A stretch of DNA of 64,000 nucleotides, from positions 160,243,501-160,307,500 of the forward strand of contig CM060833.1 of the NCBI GenBank assembly GCA_030762175.1, read 5' to 3'. Origin of the DNA: Metallyticus violacea. Taxonomy: Eukaryota; Arthropoda; Insecta; Mantodea; Metallyticidae. The notes beneath the pieces are model-generated. The model was not told where the DNA came from, made no database searches, and worked only from the letters and a program-made list of their open reading frames with translations. A program made the position numbers and the translations under genes. Numbering within the stretch: position 1 is the first letter of the stretch; each line of letters opens with the position of its first letter. Positions 34,035 to 45,199 of the stretch are shown piece by piece.

Positions 34035-34480
34035 TATTATTCACCATTACATTAACAACATCAATCCTCCTAAACTATATTTAAATCCAAAAAATCACCT
34101 TATAGAAACTATTAGAATCCCTTCACATATAAACCTTAATAAAAATAGATTTTTATTAAAAATATACAATCAACCCACCAACAACTTAACTGTTATTATA
34201 GCATCATACTCATTATTAGCCTTAATTGCAATCATTAAAATCATACGATACACCGCCTATGAGCAAACCTTTACGAAAAACCTACCCCTTAGTTAAAATC
34301 TCAAATAATGCATTAAATGATTTATCACAATGAAATGATTTATCATGATGAAATATTGGCTCCTTACTAGGAATGTGCTTAGGAATTCAAATCCTAACAG
34401 GACTATTCTTAGCTACACATTACTCAGCCAATATTGAACTAGCATTCTACAGAATTGCTTACATTTGCCGAGACTACGTG
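34035..34480 (+). other. Nuclear mitochondrial insertion (NUMT): nad6 3' end and cob 5' end
   Basis: With the invertebrate mitochondrial code (TGA Trp, ATA Met, AGA Ser), 34148-34256 reads FLLKMYNQPTNNLTVMMASY, then SLLALIAIIKIM, the C-terminus of NADH dehydrogenase 6. ATGAGCAAACC at 34258 then starts cytochrome b (MSKPLRKTYPLVKISNNALN ... [20 protein letters not shown] ... [10 protein letters not shown] ... ICRD). This is the nad6-cob gene order of insect mitochondria. TGA Trp codons (as in TCATGATGAAAT) would be stops in the nucleus. It contains a frameshift near 34085 and a small duplication of a GAAATGATTTATCA-like stretch at 34310-34350. It ends at about 34480, where the sequence leaves the cytochrome b pattern. 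Confidence 0.88.
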
Positions 34481-35074
34481 CTTCTAGCCGAAATGTTTAC
34501 AAGGCGGTTATCAAGTGACCCTACGCAGAACTCTCTGGCACTCGTAATGAACGAGGTTCATTAAGGATATAGGTTATTAAGACTATGGGGAAGAAATTTT
34601 TAGAATCAAATGGTTTAAAATATTGCCACCAGGTACATATGCAGCGCTTAAAGAACTGCAGACATGGTGTAGCGAATGTTCAAGTCCCCCATCTGTGTCA
34701 GTCACATGTAGGAAGCACATAATTCAGCGTGCTCAGTGGTAGCAGGAAGCAATTTCCAGGGAATGTCGGCGACATGCTGACTTCAGCTCTGAAAAATTCG
34801 CACGCCTCCCTGAAAAGCTCAAGCTTTCAAAAAAATCCACGGCCAGAAATCTTGGAGAAGTTCAAGTAGGAAAAACGAAAACTGGGGAATGCCTGAGCCG
34901 AAGTTTGCACAAAACATTTCCATATGAGGTGTCGCTCTGTAGAATGAAGACAGTAGTCTCCAAACATGTTCGTCCTTATAAGGCAGGAACCAATTGCTGT
35001 GCATGAACTGACAATAACGTCACTGGTTACGGAAGATCTTATAAAACCTCAAGGTATCAGCTCCTCAAAGAAAT
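34481..35074. other. Unannotated stretch after the NUMT
   Basis: GC-richer than average (34620-34960) but without an open frame above 63 codons. No family recognised; possibly an old repeat. Confidence 0.3.
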
Positions 35075-35089
35075 CTGAGCCAGCGATTC

Positions 35090-35293
35090 GTTTTATTTAC
35101 GGACGCTCTTTAACATCTCAGGACATCAGCGTCCCATTCAATTCCGGACGTGAAACGGCCGACAAATTTTGCTCAGAGGCCTCTTCTTTCAGGCTTGAGG
35201 TTTTTTTCGTGCTGTAAATGTACGACATGGGACCCACGACTTTATTTCCCTTCCGAAGGAAGCCATATTTAGGATTTTTACGCCCGAAAAAAA
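35090..35293 (-). mobile_element. tRNA-derived SINE, type B (copy B3), 5'-truncated
   Basis: A 15-bp target duplication with one mismatch, CTGAGCCAGCGATTC / CTGAGCCAGTGATTC, lies at 35075-35089 and 35294-35308. On the minus strand it runs from TTTTTTTCGGGCGTAAAAAT through GGCCTCTGAGCAAAATTTGT to GAGCGTCCGTAAATAAAA. The tRNA-like head is absent. Because the duplication sits tight against the truncated end, it integrated already short. Confidence 0.9.
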
Positions 35294-35308
35294 CTGAGCC
35301 AGTGATTC

Positions 35309-36350
35309 TGCATCAATCACGTGGGAGTGGGGGTAGACCAGTCACCTCATAAGCAACAGATCTAGTGTTAAACCATTTGTCCAGAGAGGATTCGAAGACA
35401 CAGGGTGTCAACAGCCATCTTCGCCAGAAGTCGATAGACAAACAAGATCTAGAGATTGTAATTGGAGCACTTGGTGAGTTTAATGTGTAAAATAAACCGC
35501 AATATATTTTGCACGAGAATCAGAATTTGAACAGTTTACATGCCATCTCTCGAGAATTTCGGGAATAAAAAACCCTATCAACCATTACAACAGAAACTTC
35601 AACAACTTCGCCTGTAATTGATCACCGTCCCCTTCCTGATGACACACCTACCTGCCCTCTCTTTTCAGTTTTCCGCATCATCTTTCTTAAAACCGTTCTT
35701 CGATAGTGTGTAAAGGCACAAACCATTACAATTGCAGCAAGGCTGTTACTGGGATGAAACAGCTTCAGGCAAAGAACGGTCTTTCTTCTTTAACGCAGAA
35801 TAGTTTGTAGACATTGACTGCTCTCGTTTCATACATATGGAAAAAAGTTTGCTCAATGTTTCTACTTGAAGACACCACCTCGTGGCAAAATTTTTGAACG
35901 AAAATACTTTTTCTTCAGCAATTTCTTTCGCATGGTCTGAATGCCTCATATACTAATTTTCAACGACACAAGTTTATTAGAACGGACTCCAGGAAATTTA
36001 CAGATATTGCAATTTTTTAGCATCAAGACAAGGTACTGGATATATCTCCGTCATTGTTTGGGAATAGATTTCTAGATTAGGAAGAAGGCCCTCTGGGAAA
36101 CTGAAGAGCATTTAACTTCCCAGCAGTGTGTACTAGAAAACATGTAGGAGCGCATTATGCATCCAGAAAAAAAATATATATTTACAGCAGGTAAATGGAT
36201 GGTTTGTTTTTCGCGGTACCGCTCCACACATAACAATCGATCGGCAGGTTCAAGCTGGTACCGCGATGAACGGCAGTCAGAAAGTCCGCAGCTATGATTG
36301 TCGTGGAAGTTATTATAAATCTTAAACCCTTAGAAGGTATTTATACTAAC
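35309..36350. other. Unannotated stretch
   Basis: No gene recognised. A perfect 10-bp inverted repeat is at 36211-36266 (listed separately). Confidence 0.35.
36211..36266. repeat. Hairpin with 10-bp perfect stem
   Basis: TCGCGGTACC (36211-36220) and GGTACCGCGA (36257-36266) enclose a 36-base loop. Too short to assign to a transposon. Confidence 0.6.
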
Positions 36351-36419
36351 AATTGTCAAGCAAAAAGATGCTGGAATTCTCCATACATTTTTGGCATCGG
36401 TTTATGAAATTAACCATTA

Positions 36420-37200
36420 CCTTCACAGTTCCCTCTAAGAAATGGAAGACATTCCTTCAAGAATGTTTTCAGTTCATCTAATGTGTATGGATTTGCCTTG
36501 TACATCTTTTATTTCAATGCTCCGCAGAGATAAAAATCGCAGGGCGTTAAATCGGGGAAGTGTGGGGGCCACAAGTTGTTAGTGATTATCGTCAAACTTT
36601 CATGAATTGCTTGCAGGGTACATGGGCTGTGTAAGACTTTGTAGATTCTTGTTGGAAAGTCGCGAACCTACTTTCCTCACAGTTAATGCAGGAAAAAAGG
36701 TTGCAAAATATTGTGCACATACCTATCACTATTAATTTTCTTTAATATAAAAATGCAACTAAATATTTTCTCACCGTTGATGACGCTTCACACTCTTATC
36801 TTTTGATCATGCATTGGTTCCTGTGAAGCAGGTTAGATTATTCTGAGCTCCAATATCACTTATTTTGTAAATTAAGATACCATAGATGGAACTAAGATTC
36901 GTCCATAAGAAAAAGTACATTAGGGTAAATTCTCCTTTGTACACACTATTCAAAATGTATTCACAAAATCCACTCCTGAATGCAAGGTCACCCAGTTTAA
37001 TTTCTTGCACTACAGTAACTTTATACAGTTTAAACTTCAGTTCGAACCAAGGAATAGAAAATTTCGTTTATGAGAAAGACGTCGAAGTATTTCTGTGGCA
37101 GGTTTTAGAGCATATCCAGAGTTACCTAACGTTTCTTCTGTGATTACTGTACGTGGCTGGTGTGCTTTTTATCTGAGAATACTTCTCATTTCACGAAATG
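36420..37200 (-). pseudogene. IS630/DUF4817-type transposase relic
   Basis: Read on the minus strand from about 37130, the frames give LKPATEILRRLS (helix-turn-helix), YKVTVVQEIKLGDLAFRSGF with CEYILNSV, LFLMDES (first catalytic Asp region, DExxF) and FSCIFILKKINSDRYVHNIL. After that comes LWPPHFPDLTPCDFYLCGAL (third Asp) and KMYKANPYTLDELKTF. This is the full order of the DUF4817-linked transposases common in insects. Several frameshifts and stops, and no TIRs identified at either side. Same broad group as the element at 303-1173. Confidence 0.72.
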
Positions 37201-39024
37201 TATTTGTCTACCTGTTAATCGAACCTCGACTTGAAAGTTGAATTTCAGGAAATTTCTCATCTCCGTACATCACAATCTGATTCTGTAAGCAATAAATACT
37301 CTTTATGGAATAAAATACCTGGATTGAGCCATATTAACGTAACACACTGCATTACGCCGCATAATAAACACTTAAGTACTGTCACACAACACATCTGTAC
37401 ATTCCCAGAGTTAAACTCGTACTCACCTCCCCTCCGACTCCCCGGTAGACTTTCAAGAGTGGGAAGGAGAAGAGAACTGTAGAGCTTGGTCAACTACAGT
37501 CAACTGCACATGGAGTGGTACCGCAATCACCAATCACCCAGTAGATGGTAGAGCAAAGTTTGAACTTCAAGAGTTCTTTCTATGCCTGATGAATCACTGC
37601 TGAACATTCTGAGCTCTTTTATTTGAGGTTAGGGATTAGATCTGGTCGATATTTAAAGTAAATTAAGGAAGTTTCAAGGGACGTTGTATTTACAATTGTG
37701 TAGAAGGATTAATGTCTAGCTCTGCACATAATGAAAGTGTCGTGCTTTTTTTTTTTTTTTTGCACCGGTTGAAAAGACTATCAAAAATATCTCAAATTGC
37801 ATCGCATCAGATCTGCATTTAGACTTCGGATCCTCCTTTTTAAGATTATTATAACACACTGTTCCGATTGGAACCATTAAAATGCGTCTGGTTAAGTAAA
37901 AACTGTTACTCTTACAAAACATTTTGTATCGGACAAATTATATGACTGATTCATTGGCAGCTACTTCCAGTTTGAACACTTTAGGATTGAAGCCGTACAA
38001 CAAATTGCGCTGTTCAGCTTTGATTCTAAAATGATTTCCCTAGACATTTTAGATGCAGAATATACTGTAAGTCCTTTCCTCTTGCCTTTGAGCAAGCACA
38101 GCTTCCAGTGAACTCCGTTTCAGTTCTGCAGCAAGATGCCGGAAGGTCTTGGAAATCTGTCGACAGCCAAGGACACGGTGATTCGGAGGGTGTGGACTCC
38201 AGTACCAAGGTTCATCACCACGCCACCTCTAGAGCAAAGTGTACCCAAGTCTCGCATCAATGGGACAGTCGCAAACCAAAGGATGTCTTCCACTAGGTAA
38301 TCACATGTATAGACTTTCCCTAGATACCTAGATATATTGTAGTGGTGTGCATAATTCTGCTTATTCTCAACCAGCACCTCTTTCCATACCCTCCATAAAC
38401 TTGTTTCAGTATTATAATAGCCCTACAGTTCATACCATGCCAAAAAATTAAACCAATGTTTGGAAATATGCCCAGGTTATATCAACAACTTTACCTTCTT
38501 AAAATACATTTAGACCATTTCTCCGAAAACCTGATTTCTCTAGGTTTCTTCATCTTATCAGGCACATCTTCTAGTAGCAAAAGGAACCTGCTTGAACTTC
38601 CTGTTAGAGCTATATTATCCACAAAATATTTTCCTTGAGCTTTTATATACCCTACTTATAAATTATACTCTAATGTATGAAATGTTTGTAATGTAAAAAA
38701 TGTAATTTAATTAAACTATTTATAGATGTAGACGGCGAGAAAACCAGAAGGAATAAGTTTTAATTTAAGTGCAATTTCTGAGAGCTACAAGCAAGTGGTG
38801 TTTGAGGTTGAAAACTTTACTCATGTTTTTGTCCAGCTGTCTTAACATCAAAGGTTACTTACATAATGAGCCATTTGGTCCAAAACGCACACTTACAGTT
38901 GCACAAGCTGTACTAATAAAGTTACTATAAGACTCACTAATGAATTGATCATAATTCATTTAGAGATTTTGAACCGTACTAAATTAACTAACCCTTAATA
39001 TAGAGCTTGCTTCTGTTTACATTA
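37201..39024. other. Unannotated stretch
   Basis: A GC-richer block at 38090-38300 is open in two frames (62 codons plus, 85 codons minus), but neither has recognised motifs or good splice sites. T run at 37747-37760. Confidence 0.3.
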
Positions 39025-39026
39025 TA

Positions 39027-40054
39027 CGGGGGCGTCCAATAACTATTACAACAACAAAATTTATATCGGCCAATATTACTCATATCTTTGAACGTTTTCG
39101 CAAATAGTTTTCCCTTCTTTGTGTTGTAATTACATTACTTATCGTGAAGAAACATTTGGAAATGTGTATGGAGAAATATAATAGGCTGCCGACACCCGAA
39201 GCAGTCAAGATAGCCTCATTGACCATCCACACACTACAACTGCGGAATCTATCGACACATTTACTCGTAACGATCAGCGAATAGCAACAAACTAGCTCTT
39301 CAACCGCAGATCGCTGTCAACAAAAGTATTTGTCAGTCAGAATTTTGAAAGTTTTGCACTAAATAGGTTCCTCTAAGGCTTACTGGTGAGCATAAGGAAT
39401 GGGGAACCTTATCTGTTGAGAGTTATAGTCGTTACTAAGCTGATGATTCTTCTTTAACATTGTGACCGGAGATAAAACATGAACTCATCACTACCAACCT
39501 GGGACGAAAAGATAATCCATGAAGTAGCACCACAAAACTTCTTCCAGAAATGGTGGAGTCATGGCCACATTTTTCTGCGACTCTAGAGTGCATATATTGC
39601 TTCTTGATGAAACAGTTAACTCCGAAATGTATCCCAAAACTCTTCGGAAGTTGAAAAAGCGGTACCAGTGCAACATGCTCACAAGGATAACAACAGAAAC
39701 GCCTGTGTACTCGAGAAGAAACCACTGAAATTCAGCGAACTATCCTTTCTCACCTACTATACACCCCTGATCTTGCACCTTTTGATTTTTAACACATCGG
39801 TCCTCTAAAATATGCAATGGGGAAAGGATGTTTGAAAATTAGGAGATAACCATAGCCGGACTGCAAATGTCTCTGCAGAATAGTGTCGCAATAGCATACA
39901 GACTCTAATATCTAGGTGGTACAAGAACAGAGATGAGATATATGGTAAAGTAGTACTGTATAGCCAAAGAATTGAGTGGCATTCATTGTCTATGAAACTG
40001 AATTACAATAAGCCCTGAAAGAGCTAGAGTAGCATTATTACTGAGCGCTCCTCA
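39027..40054 (+). mobile_element. Mariner element, family M2 (copy M2b), TA-flanked
   Basis: TA at 39025-39026 and 40055-40056. The left end is CGGGGGCGTCCAATAACTAT and the right end, on the minus strand, is TGAGGAGCGCTCAGTAATAA. Decayed transposase: GVNKE-like start lost, first Asp region near 39461 (TGDKT, then THHYQPGTKR), FLMKQLTPKCIPKLF (39600; in another frame LLDETVNSEMYPKTLRK), DLAPFDF with HIGPLK (39770), and the tail ATCTAGGTGGTACAAGAACA, CTGTATAGCCAAAGAATTGA. Too short and too broken to be active. Confidence 0.75.
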
Positions 40055-40056
40055 TA

Positions 40057-40729
40057 CAGCAATAGTTTCTATAAACCGAAATACGTGTATATGCACGACG
40101 TACACATTTTTCTATTATTTATACACCGATTTCCCAGTACATCCGGACCATAATATTAGGAGAAAGCATATAATGTTTTAACGTTAAAGGTTTCTTAACT
40201 TATTAATTAAAGGAACAAAGGTATATGCTATTCGACCTGGAAAACAAATTCAATCTAGAGTTTCTGCCTCTTTCTGCTATTTAAAATAAATGAACGTTTG
40301 TGTATATACTTCATCGGCCATTTCTATGGTTTACGGTTGGATAGTAATTTGAACTTAATTTAAACGTACTGGGTGTCCAGTATATTCGCACTGCAAAGGA
40401 GAATCGTATCCTATGAGCAAATCTGATATAAAAGCTAAAATAATGTATACCCTGATCATTTTCGTTGTATATTCATACAAAGTTAACCAATAGGAAGGCG
40501 AGAATCCAACACACTAGTTGCTAGATTCTCTGTAGCCTACTACTGTTATAAGTCCTTGCAGCGCTTATATCCAGTAAATTATGAAGGCATTTTTTAATTT
40601 TTTTCGTGGAACTGAGATTATATGTATTTCAGCTGCTTATATAATATGCGTGAGAAATGAGGTATGTGAGAGTTCGCTCAGGAAAACAACGTTGTCACGT
40701 CTCTGTAATTTCTGTCAATATGTTTTTTT
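40057..40729. other. Unannotated AT-rich stretch
   Basis: Nothing recognised. Confidence 0.4.
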
Positions 40730-40998
40730 GACCACGGGTGGCCGAGGTCGTTAAGGCCCGGACTCTTTCAGCGGGTTCGAATCCTACGAGGACCGTCCTC
40801 CGACTGAAGATTTTTCCTGGTTTTCCTCAGTTTTCTCATAAATGGCAAATGCCGGGGAGATACCCAAAACTTAGACCTGGAATGTTTCCTGCTATAAAAA
40901 TTCTTTCCCAATATATCATTTCATCTCATGTATCATCAGTGTCCATCGCCTGTGATGCCTCAGTAGTAAAAACGGCCGTTACACACCATTAAAAAAAT
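40730..40998 (+). mobile_element. tRNA-derived SINE, type A (copy A6)
   Basis: Head ACGGGTGGCCGAGGTCGTTA. A deletion of roughly 10 bases between the A and B boxes has shortened the tRNA-like region (GACTCTTTCAGCGGGTTCGA). Body CCGGGGAGATACCCAAAACT and end ACGGCCGTTACACACCATTA are typical. Confidence 0.85.
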
Positions 40999-41329
40999 AC
41001 GATTTTATTGTTAACAGAGATCGACTGTGGAAGTTACAGTAAATAATATATACATTAATTCTTTGTTTATTTATTAAGCCACGCGTAGATAATCTTGATA
41101 TTGTAAGAAATAGGAAATAAACACACTTTTTGCTCAATATTTGATGTACGAAAAGAATAGTAACAATCCGGGAGTTTTACTAGATATTTCGTGGCAATGT
41201 GTTACTGTTCAGACGAAAGCAATAATGCTAGACACTGGGATTTTGGTGGGATGGCGCGAGATTATTCAGTTTTGTCCCGCGCTAATATGCTTCCAAACAA
41301 AAGAGTGTGCAAATAGGGTTTTATAGAAT
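40999..41329. other. Unannotated stretch
   Basis: Nothing recognised. Confidence 0.4.
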
Positions 41330-41350
41330 TCTTCTTCTTCTTCTTCTTCT

Positions 41351-41381
<31 letters not shown>
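41330..41381. repeat. (CTT)n microsatellite joined to long T run
   Basis: CTT repeats at 41330-41352, then about 29 T. On the minus strand this is an A-rich tail followed by GAA units. The adjacent sequence (41382-41430) has a small hairpin (TGGTGCT/AGCACCA), so it may be the 3' tail of a minus-strand retroposon I cannot name. Confidence 0.7.
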
Positions 41382-41385
<4 letters not shown>

Positions 41386-42107
41386 GTGCTTCAGTGGTTG
41401 TCACCAAGACTAGCACCACAGTGCACCTACCTTTTTTATGGCTGTTGGCTACACCTTAAATGTAACAATAGGAAAAGAACAAGACGGATTTGTAATCTTC
41501 TGGTTCTCAATGAAGTGCTTACATCAAAGGCAAACTCTCTTGCTCTACAAATTTAGAGAAATAAACAACTTTACTAATATCAAATGTACATACGCAACAA
41601 GGATAAAAGAGAGTCACATAGGCACGCAGCAAACTAAAAGTGAACGAAATGGAGTATACCCTAACATATGCAGTGGTATTTATTACCCGTTACCCGTTTC
41701 AGTTAATTTACCGCTGAGCGTGGGATCGATAGCTGTTGACAAGGAAACATGGGTGACTGCAGGAAGCGATATGATGAAAGCCGAGTCGAAAGCATGGTAT
41801 AGTCACGTCACAATGTTAAAACAATGCAGAGCATAAATAGATTTACGTAAATAAGATGTGCATAAGGGAGTCAGTAGCATCGAATATAATAATAATAATT
41901 ATAATGAGTAAGAATTTATACATATATCTCGGTTTTTTAACGAGATGAATGAGACAATTGCAAAAGTGCTTGCTTCTGTTAACTGATCCGTCAGCAGCGA
42001 CTGTACAAAGTATGACATAGGCAGTTAGTTACTCAGTTCGTCGCCCTGAAACGATGCTTGGTCATGCAATAGTATCCGCACGAGAATAATAATTTGCCTT
42101 TACAGAC
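41382..42107. other. Unannotated stretch with one 132-codon frame
   Basis: The plus-strand frame 41438-41836 starts MAVGYTLNVTIGKEQDGF. It is one of the longer ATG-started frames in the window. It has no signal peptide, no known motif, ordinary base composition and no splice evidence. I leave it uncalled. Confidence 0.25.
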
Positions 42108-42835
42108 AGAAGAATCCTGAGCTGGAGTCACGCTGCCTTTCACGAACGGCAAAGGAGAGAGCCGAGCAGTAGTTATGGTGTGCAAACAAATGTCGGCGGA
42201 TAAACAGTCGTAACGCACGGAAACAAAATGAACTTTTGGAGGTGCATTTTAATACTCAATCACATTGGATATACGACGAATCAAATGGGAAACTGCAATG
42301 TAGTAATGTAACACGCAAAGGTAATAATAATGATACGGAAAAAAGCATGCGCTTTCAACACTAGAAGTTTTGCATATATTATCTTTTTAACCTAACGTAA
42401 ATTTTCAACCTATGCATTATTTTAACCCTATAAGTTTTGTATATTTTTAACCTAACCTATGGTTCAAAGAAAGCAATGACGTGCCGCTTATGTAGTCATG
42501 AAGCAACAGTGGAATTTTTTTTATTTGAGCATTTATAGCACATGAAATAAAAGTAACCTATCGGTTATTCTCTAATAAGTACATTTATAATAAGAACAGA
42601 GTAGACAAATTGTGAAGATTAACAACAAACAAATAAATTTGCACTTTGGAAGAGTCCAACCCATTACTTCCATGTTATTAGCCCGATACTCTAACCAACT
42701 GACCTATCAGACCAACATGGACACCGTGGCAATTATATTCCTACATATGTTGAAGTCATACCACCTGGAATTGGTCCCCATTTTCTCCTTTGCCGTTCGT
42801 GAAAGGAGGCTTGACCCCAGCTCAAGATTCCTGTG
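42108..42835. mobile_element. Unfamiliar TIR element, copy 3 (about 730 bp), best ends
   Basis: Long inverted ends of about 50 bp: the left (42108-42160) reads AGAAGAATCCTGAGCTGGAG, then CCTTTCACGAACGGCAAAGG. The right end (42782-42835) on the minus strand reads ACAGGAATCTTGAGCTGGGG, then CCTTTCACGAACGGCAAAGG. The interior shares AAGTTTTGCATATATTATCT, TTTAACCTAACCTA, a tRNA-like block and TTGAAGTCATACCACCTGG with copy 1 (TTGAAGGCATACTACCTTCG), in order. Non-coding. Confidence 0.7.
42645..42712 (-). tRNA. tRNA-Ile(AAT)-like pseudogene or module
   Basis: The minus strand reads GGTCTGATAGGTCAGTTGGT, then TAGAGTATCGGGCTAATAAC, then ATGGAAGTAATGGGTTGGAC. The order and spacing are those of tRNA-Ile with anticodon AAT, including a good A box (TAGGTCAGTTGG). 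The T arm is damaged (GGGTTGGAC rather than GGGTTCGA) and the acceptor stem does not pair. It lies inside TIR element copy 3 and is best seen as a captured or ancestral tRNA-derived piece. Confidence 0.5.
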
Positions 42836-42844
42836 CTGGAAGAT

Positions 42845-43375
42845 AAAGTGATTAATGGCAATTGATGCCAGTCGCAGGTATGGGTATAGAGCTGTTCGAG
42901 CGCATAGCGAAGACGAAAACAAAGAAAATGCGCTGAATTTGCTTAGTGACCACCCTGGCACTAGTGTATGTGACGTAGCCAAACCAGCAAGAGCGAGTCG
43001 CTCCATGATTAAAGGTGAAGGTTTTATCCATTTTCATACACCAAAGTGCCGTATTTAAGAAATAAAGATTATTAATGAGTGCGGCTCTAGAAGATGCATT
43101 GGTAATTTCATTGCTATTGATTAGAGAAACAATTTCTAAAATATGCAGTATTGGACAATAGTGGATCCACATTTGAGCCACATTGTAGTTTTTCCCTAAC
43201 GCTGGAATCTAAAAGTGTGCTTAGAACTTTTCCATAATCAGTTAAAGGACCATTCTCTGTTCCAAATTCAGATGGCAAAGCTTCTATGTCTTCTTCAAGA
43301 ACTGGTAGAAAAAAGTATTGGACATTCGTAGGAAGATGTGGTACCACCAAGATGGTGCGCTTATTTATTATTTTT
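42845..43375 (+). pseudogene. IS630-type transposase relic
   Basis: ENKENALNLLSDHPGTSVCD, then VAKPARASRSMIKGEGFIHF (42920-43040) is a helix-turn-helix of the kind preceding 'HPYHxTKVQ' in these transposases. After about 240 bp of broken frame come LLQELVEKSI and MWYHQDGA (43340), matching the FQQDGAPxH second-Asp motif. The last catalytic region is absent. It abuts TIR element copy 3. Confidence 0.55.
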
Positions 43376-44887
43376 GATGCAAATATTTAAATAATATTTT
43401 CTCAATGAGGTAGACTGAATCTCTGGATTAAAATACATTCACTTCCATGCAGTTGTATGAAGAATGAAGTATATCGAAAACCACTGTTTTGTTTTGAAGA
43501 ACATGTCGCAAGCGCGTGCTTCAACAATGCAAATTGATAAAAGCATGAGAATAAATCTCATAAGACATGCTGAAGCATACATAACAGCTGAATGTAGAAT
43601 TGTTGAGCACATTATGTTTTAAGTTTTGAATTGTTTTTTTTTTTTTTTCGATATTGCCTCATTAATGTACAAAACTGAAACTTAAATGAAAGATAAGAGT
43701 AACTACAATAATAAAATAAAACCTTCATTTTGCCACATTCTTACAATAAACGATCTACTACAGTATGGGAGCGGTGTTATATTCTCAGAGTGACAATTTT
43801 CCAGATCCACTTTAACTTTCATAGGTTTGTGGTTATCCGTAGAGTCAGCCTTATGTCTGGTAGTTTCAGTACACGTTAAGGTAGAACCTTCGTTTACAGA
43901 AGAAGTACGATGAGTCAAAAAAGTTCAAGAGACAGTGAAGGTACCTCCCCACAACTACTGTGTAAGTGGGGTGGTTTGCCGCCAAGCAATACTCCATGCA
44001 CAGTTATACTAATGGGTATTGCTTGAAGCCGCTCGGTTTCAAACGCAGGGCGCTGGTTACGAGGTACAGCTTCACATATTGTAGGACTCGCTCAACAGGT
44101 CGTGGAATATTAATTTCATGTTGGTTAACTTTATTTGGTAATAGCACACAGTGAACCGTTTCTTTTACACTTCCTGTCTGATTTGTTCGTAAAATACGAT
44201 TCTGTAGAGCACGTGCGTGAATTCTGGAACAACCATGATGGTGTATAAGTAATTGACAGATTTGAAATATGCAATATTGCTTGTACTAAAGTCTCCCAGT
44301 GAACAAGAAGGCAGTCAAGAACGCATATTCTATTTTGCGTATTGGGGATATCAGAAATTTAACCAGATTTACCATTAGAAACAGAGAAGCGTTTAGTTGT
44401 GTAAAAGCTAAGATATAAGTATTTATTAAGAATAAAGATCTGTTGCTGAAACAGCAAAATTCAATACCATTACTATAATAAATCCAAATGCCTCTTTTGC
44501 AGCACATCATTTTGATGTAGATATGTAAATTTAAAGTGCGAATGAAGTGCCATATAAAACTGTACGAAAAAATGAATTCATATTCCATGCATCCGCCAGC
44601 AATGTATAAAAAGAGCTAATGAAGGTTTTTTATTCTTATTGAGTTCCGTTATTAAAACAAATTTAAAATAGGTTTTTCCCTCGTGAATTTTTTTCTTTGC
44701 CATTTTATGACAATATCTTTGATTTAGGTCCATTCGAGCACTATCCCCGTGACGCTAATAAAAACTACATTACATTCACTTTCAGCATAAAGCTCTGAAA
44801 CGTGTCAATTGACTGAGTTCAACACTGCAAAGTATAAACACCATATCTATGTTTTTATGTTTGGTTTATGTTGCTTTGACTGCATTG
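43376..44887. other. Unannotated stretch
   Basis: T run at 43635-43648. Frames 43703-43918 and 44286-44588 on the minus strand are AT-driven and unrecognised. Confidence 0.35.
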
Positions 44888-45140
44888 GTCGGTCCTGGTG
44901 GTCTAGTGGTAACCATACTTGCCTCGTAAACCCACGATCGCGGGTACAATCCTGGCTAAGTATGCTTCCTTCGGAAGGGAAGTTAAGTCGTGGGTCCCGT
45001 GTCGTACGGGACGATAAATAACCTCAAGTCTGAAAAAAGAGGCCTCTCAGTAAGATTTGTCGGCCGTTTCACGCCCTGAATAGAATGGGATGCTGATGAC
45101 CTGAGATGTTAAAGAGCGTCCGTATATAAACTAAATCAAC
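44888..45140 (+). mobile_element. tRNA-derived SINE, type B (copy B4)
   Basis: TCGGTCCTGGTGGTCTAGTG (A box) and ATCGCGGGTACAATCC (B box, damaged). A deletion removes the GGGCGTAAAAATCC segment. The body runs from TATGCTTCCTTCGGAAGG to GAGCGTCCGTATATAAACTA. Confidence 0.85.
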
Positions 45141-45199
45141 AACTACACTGGTGTTCTCGCGACTGAATGAATTCTATAGGCGTAAGCTGTAGGGGCGAA

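Noticed and set aside
34373..34564. A nuclear or bacterial cytochrome gene
   Set aside because: Reads sensibly only with the mitochondrial code and joins nad6, so it is a mitochondrial fragment.
38108..38377. Overlapping open frames on both strands in a GC-richer patch
   Set aside because: Neither has known motifs or good splice sites; openness on both strands reflects composition.
41438..41836. 132-codon plus-strand open frame after a T run
   Set aside because: No domain, signal, splice site or codon bias; length is within chance for 64 kb.
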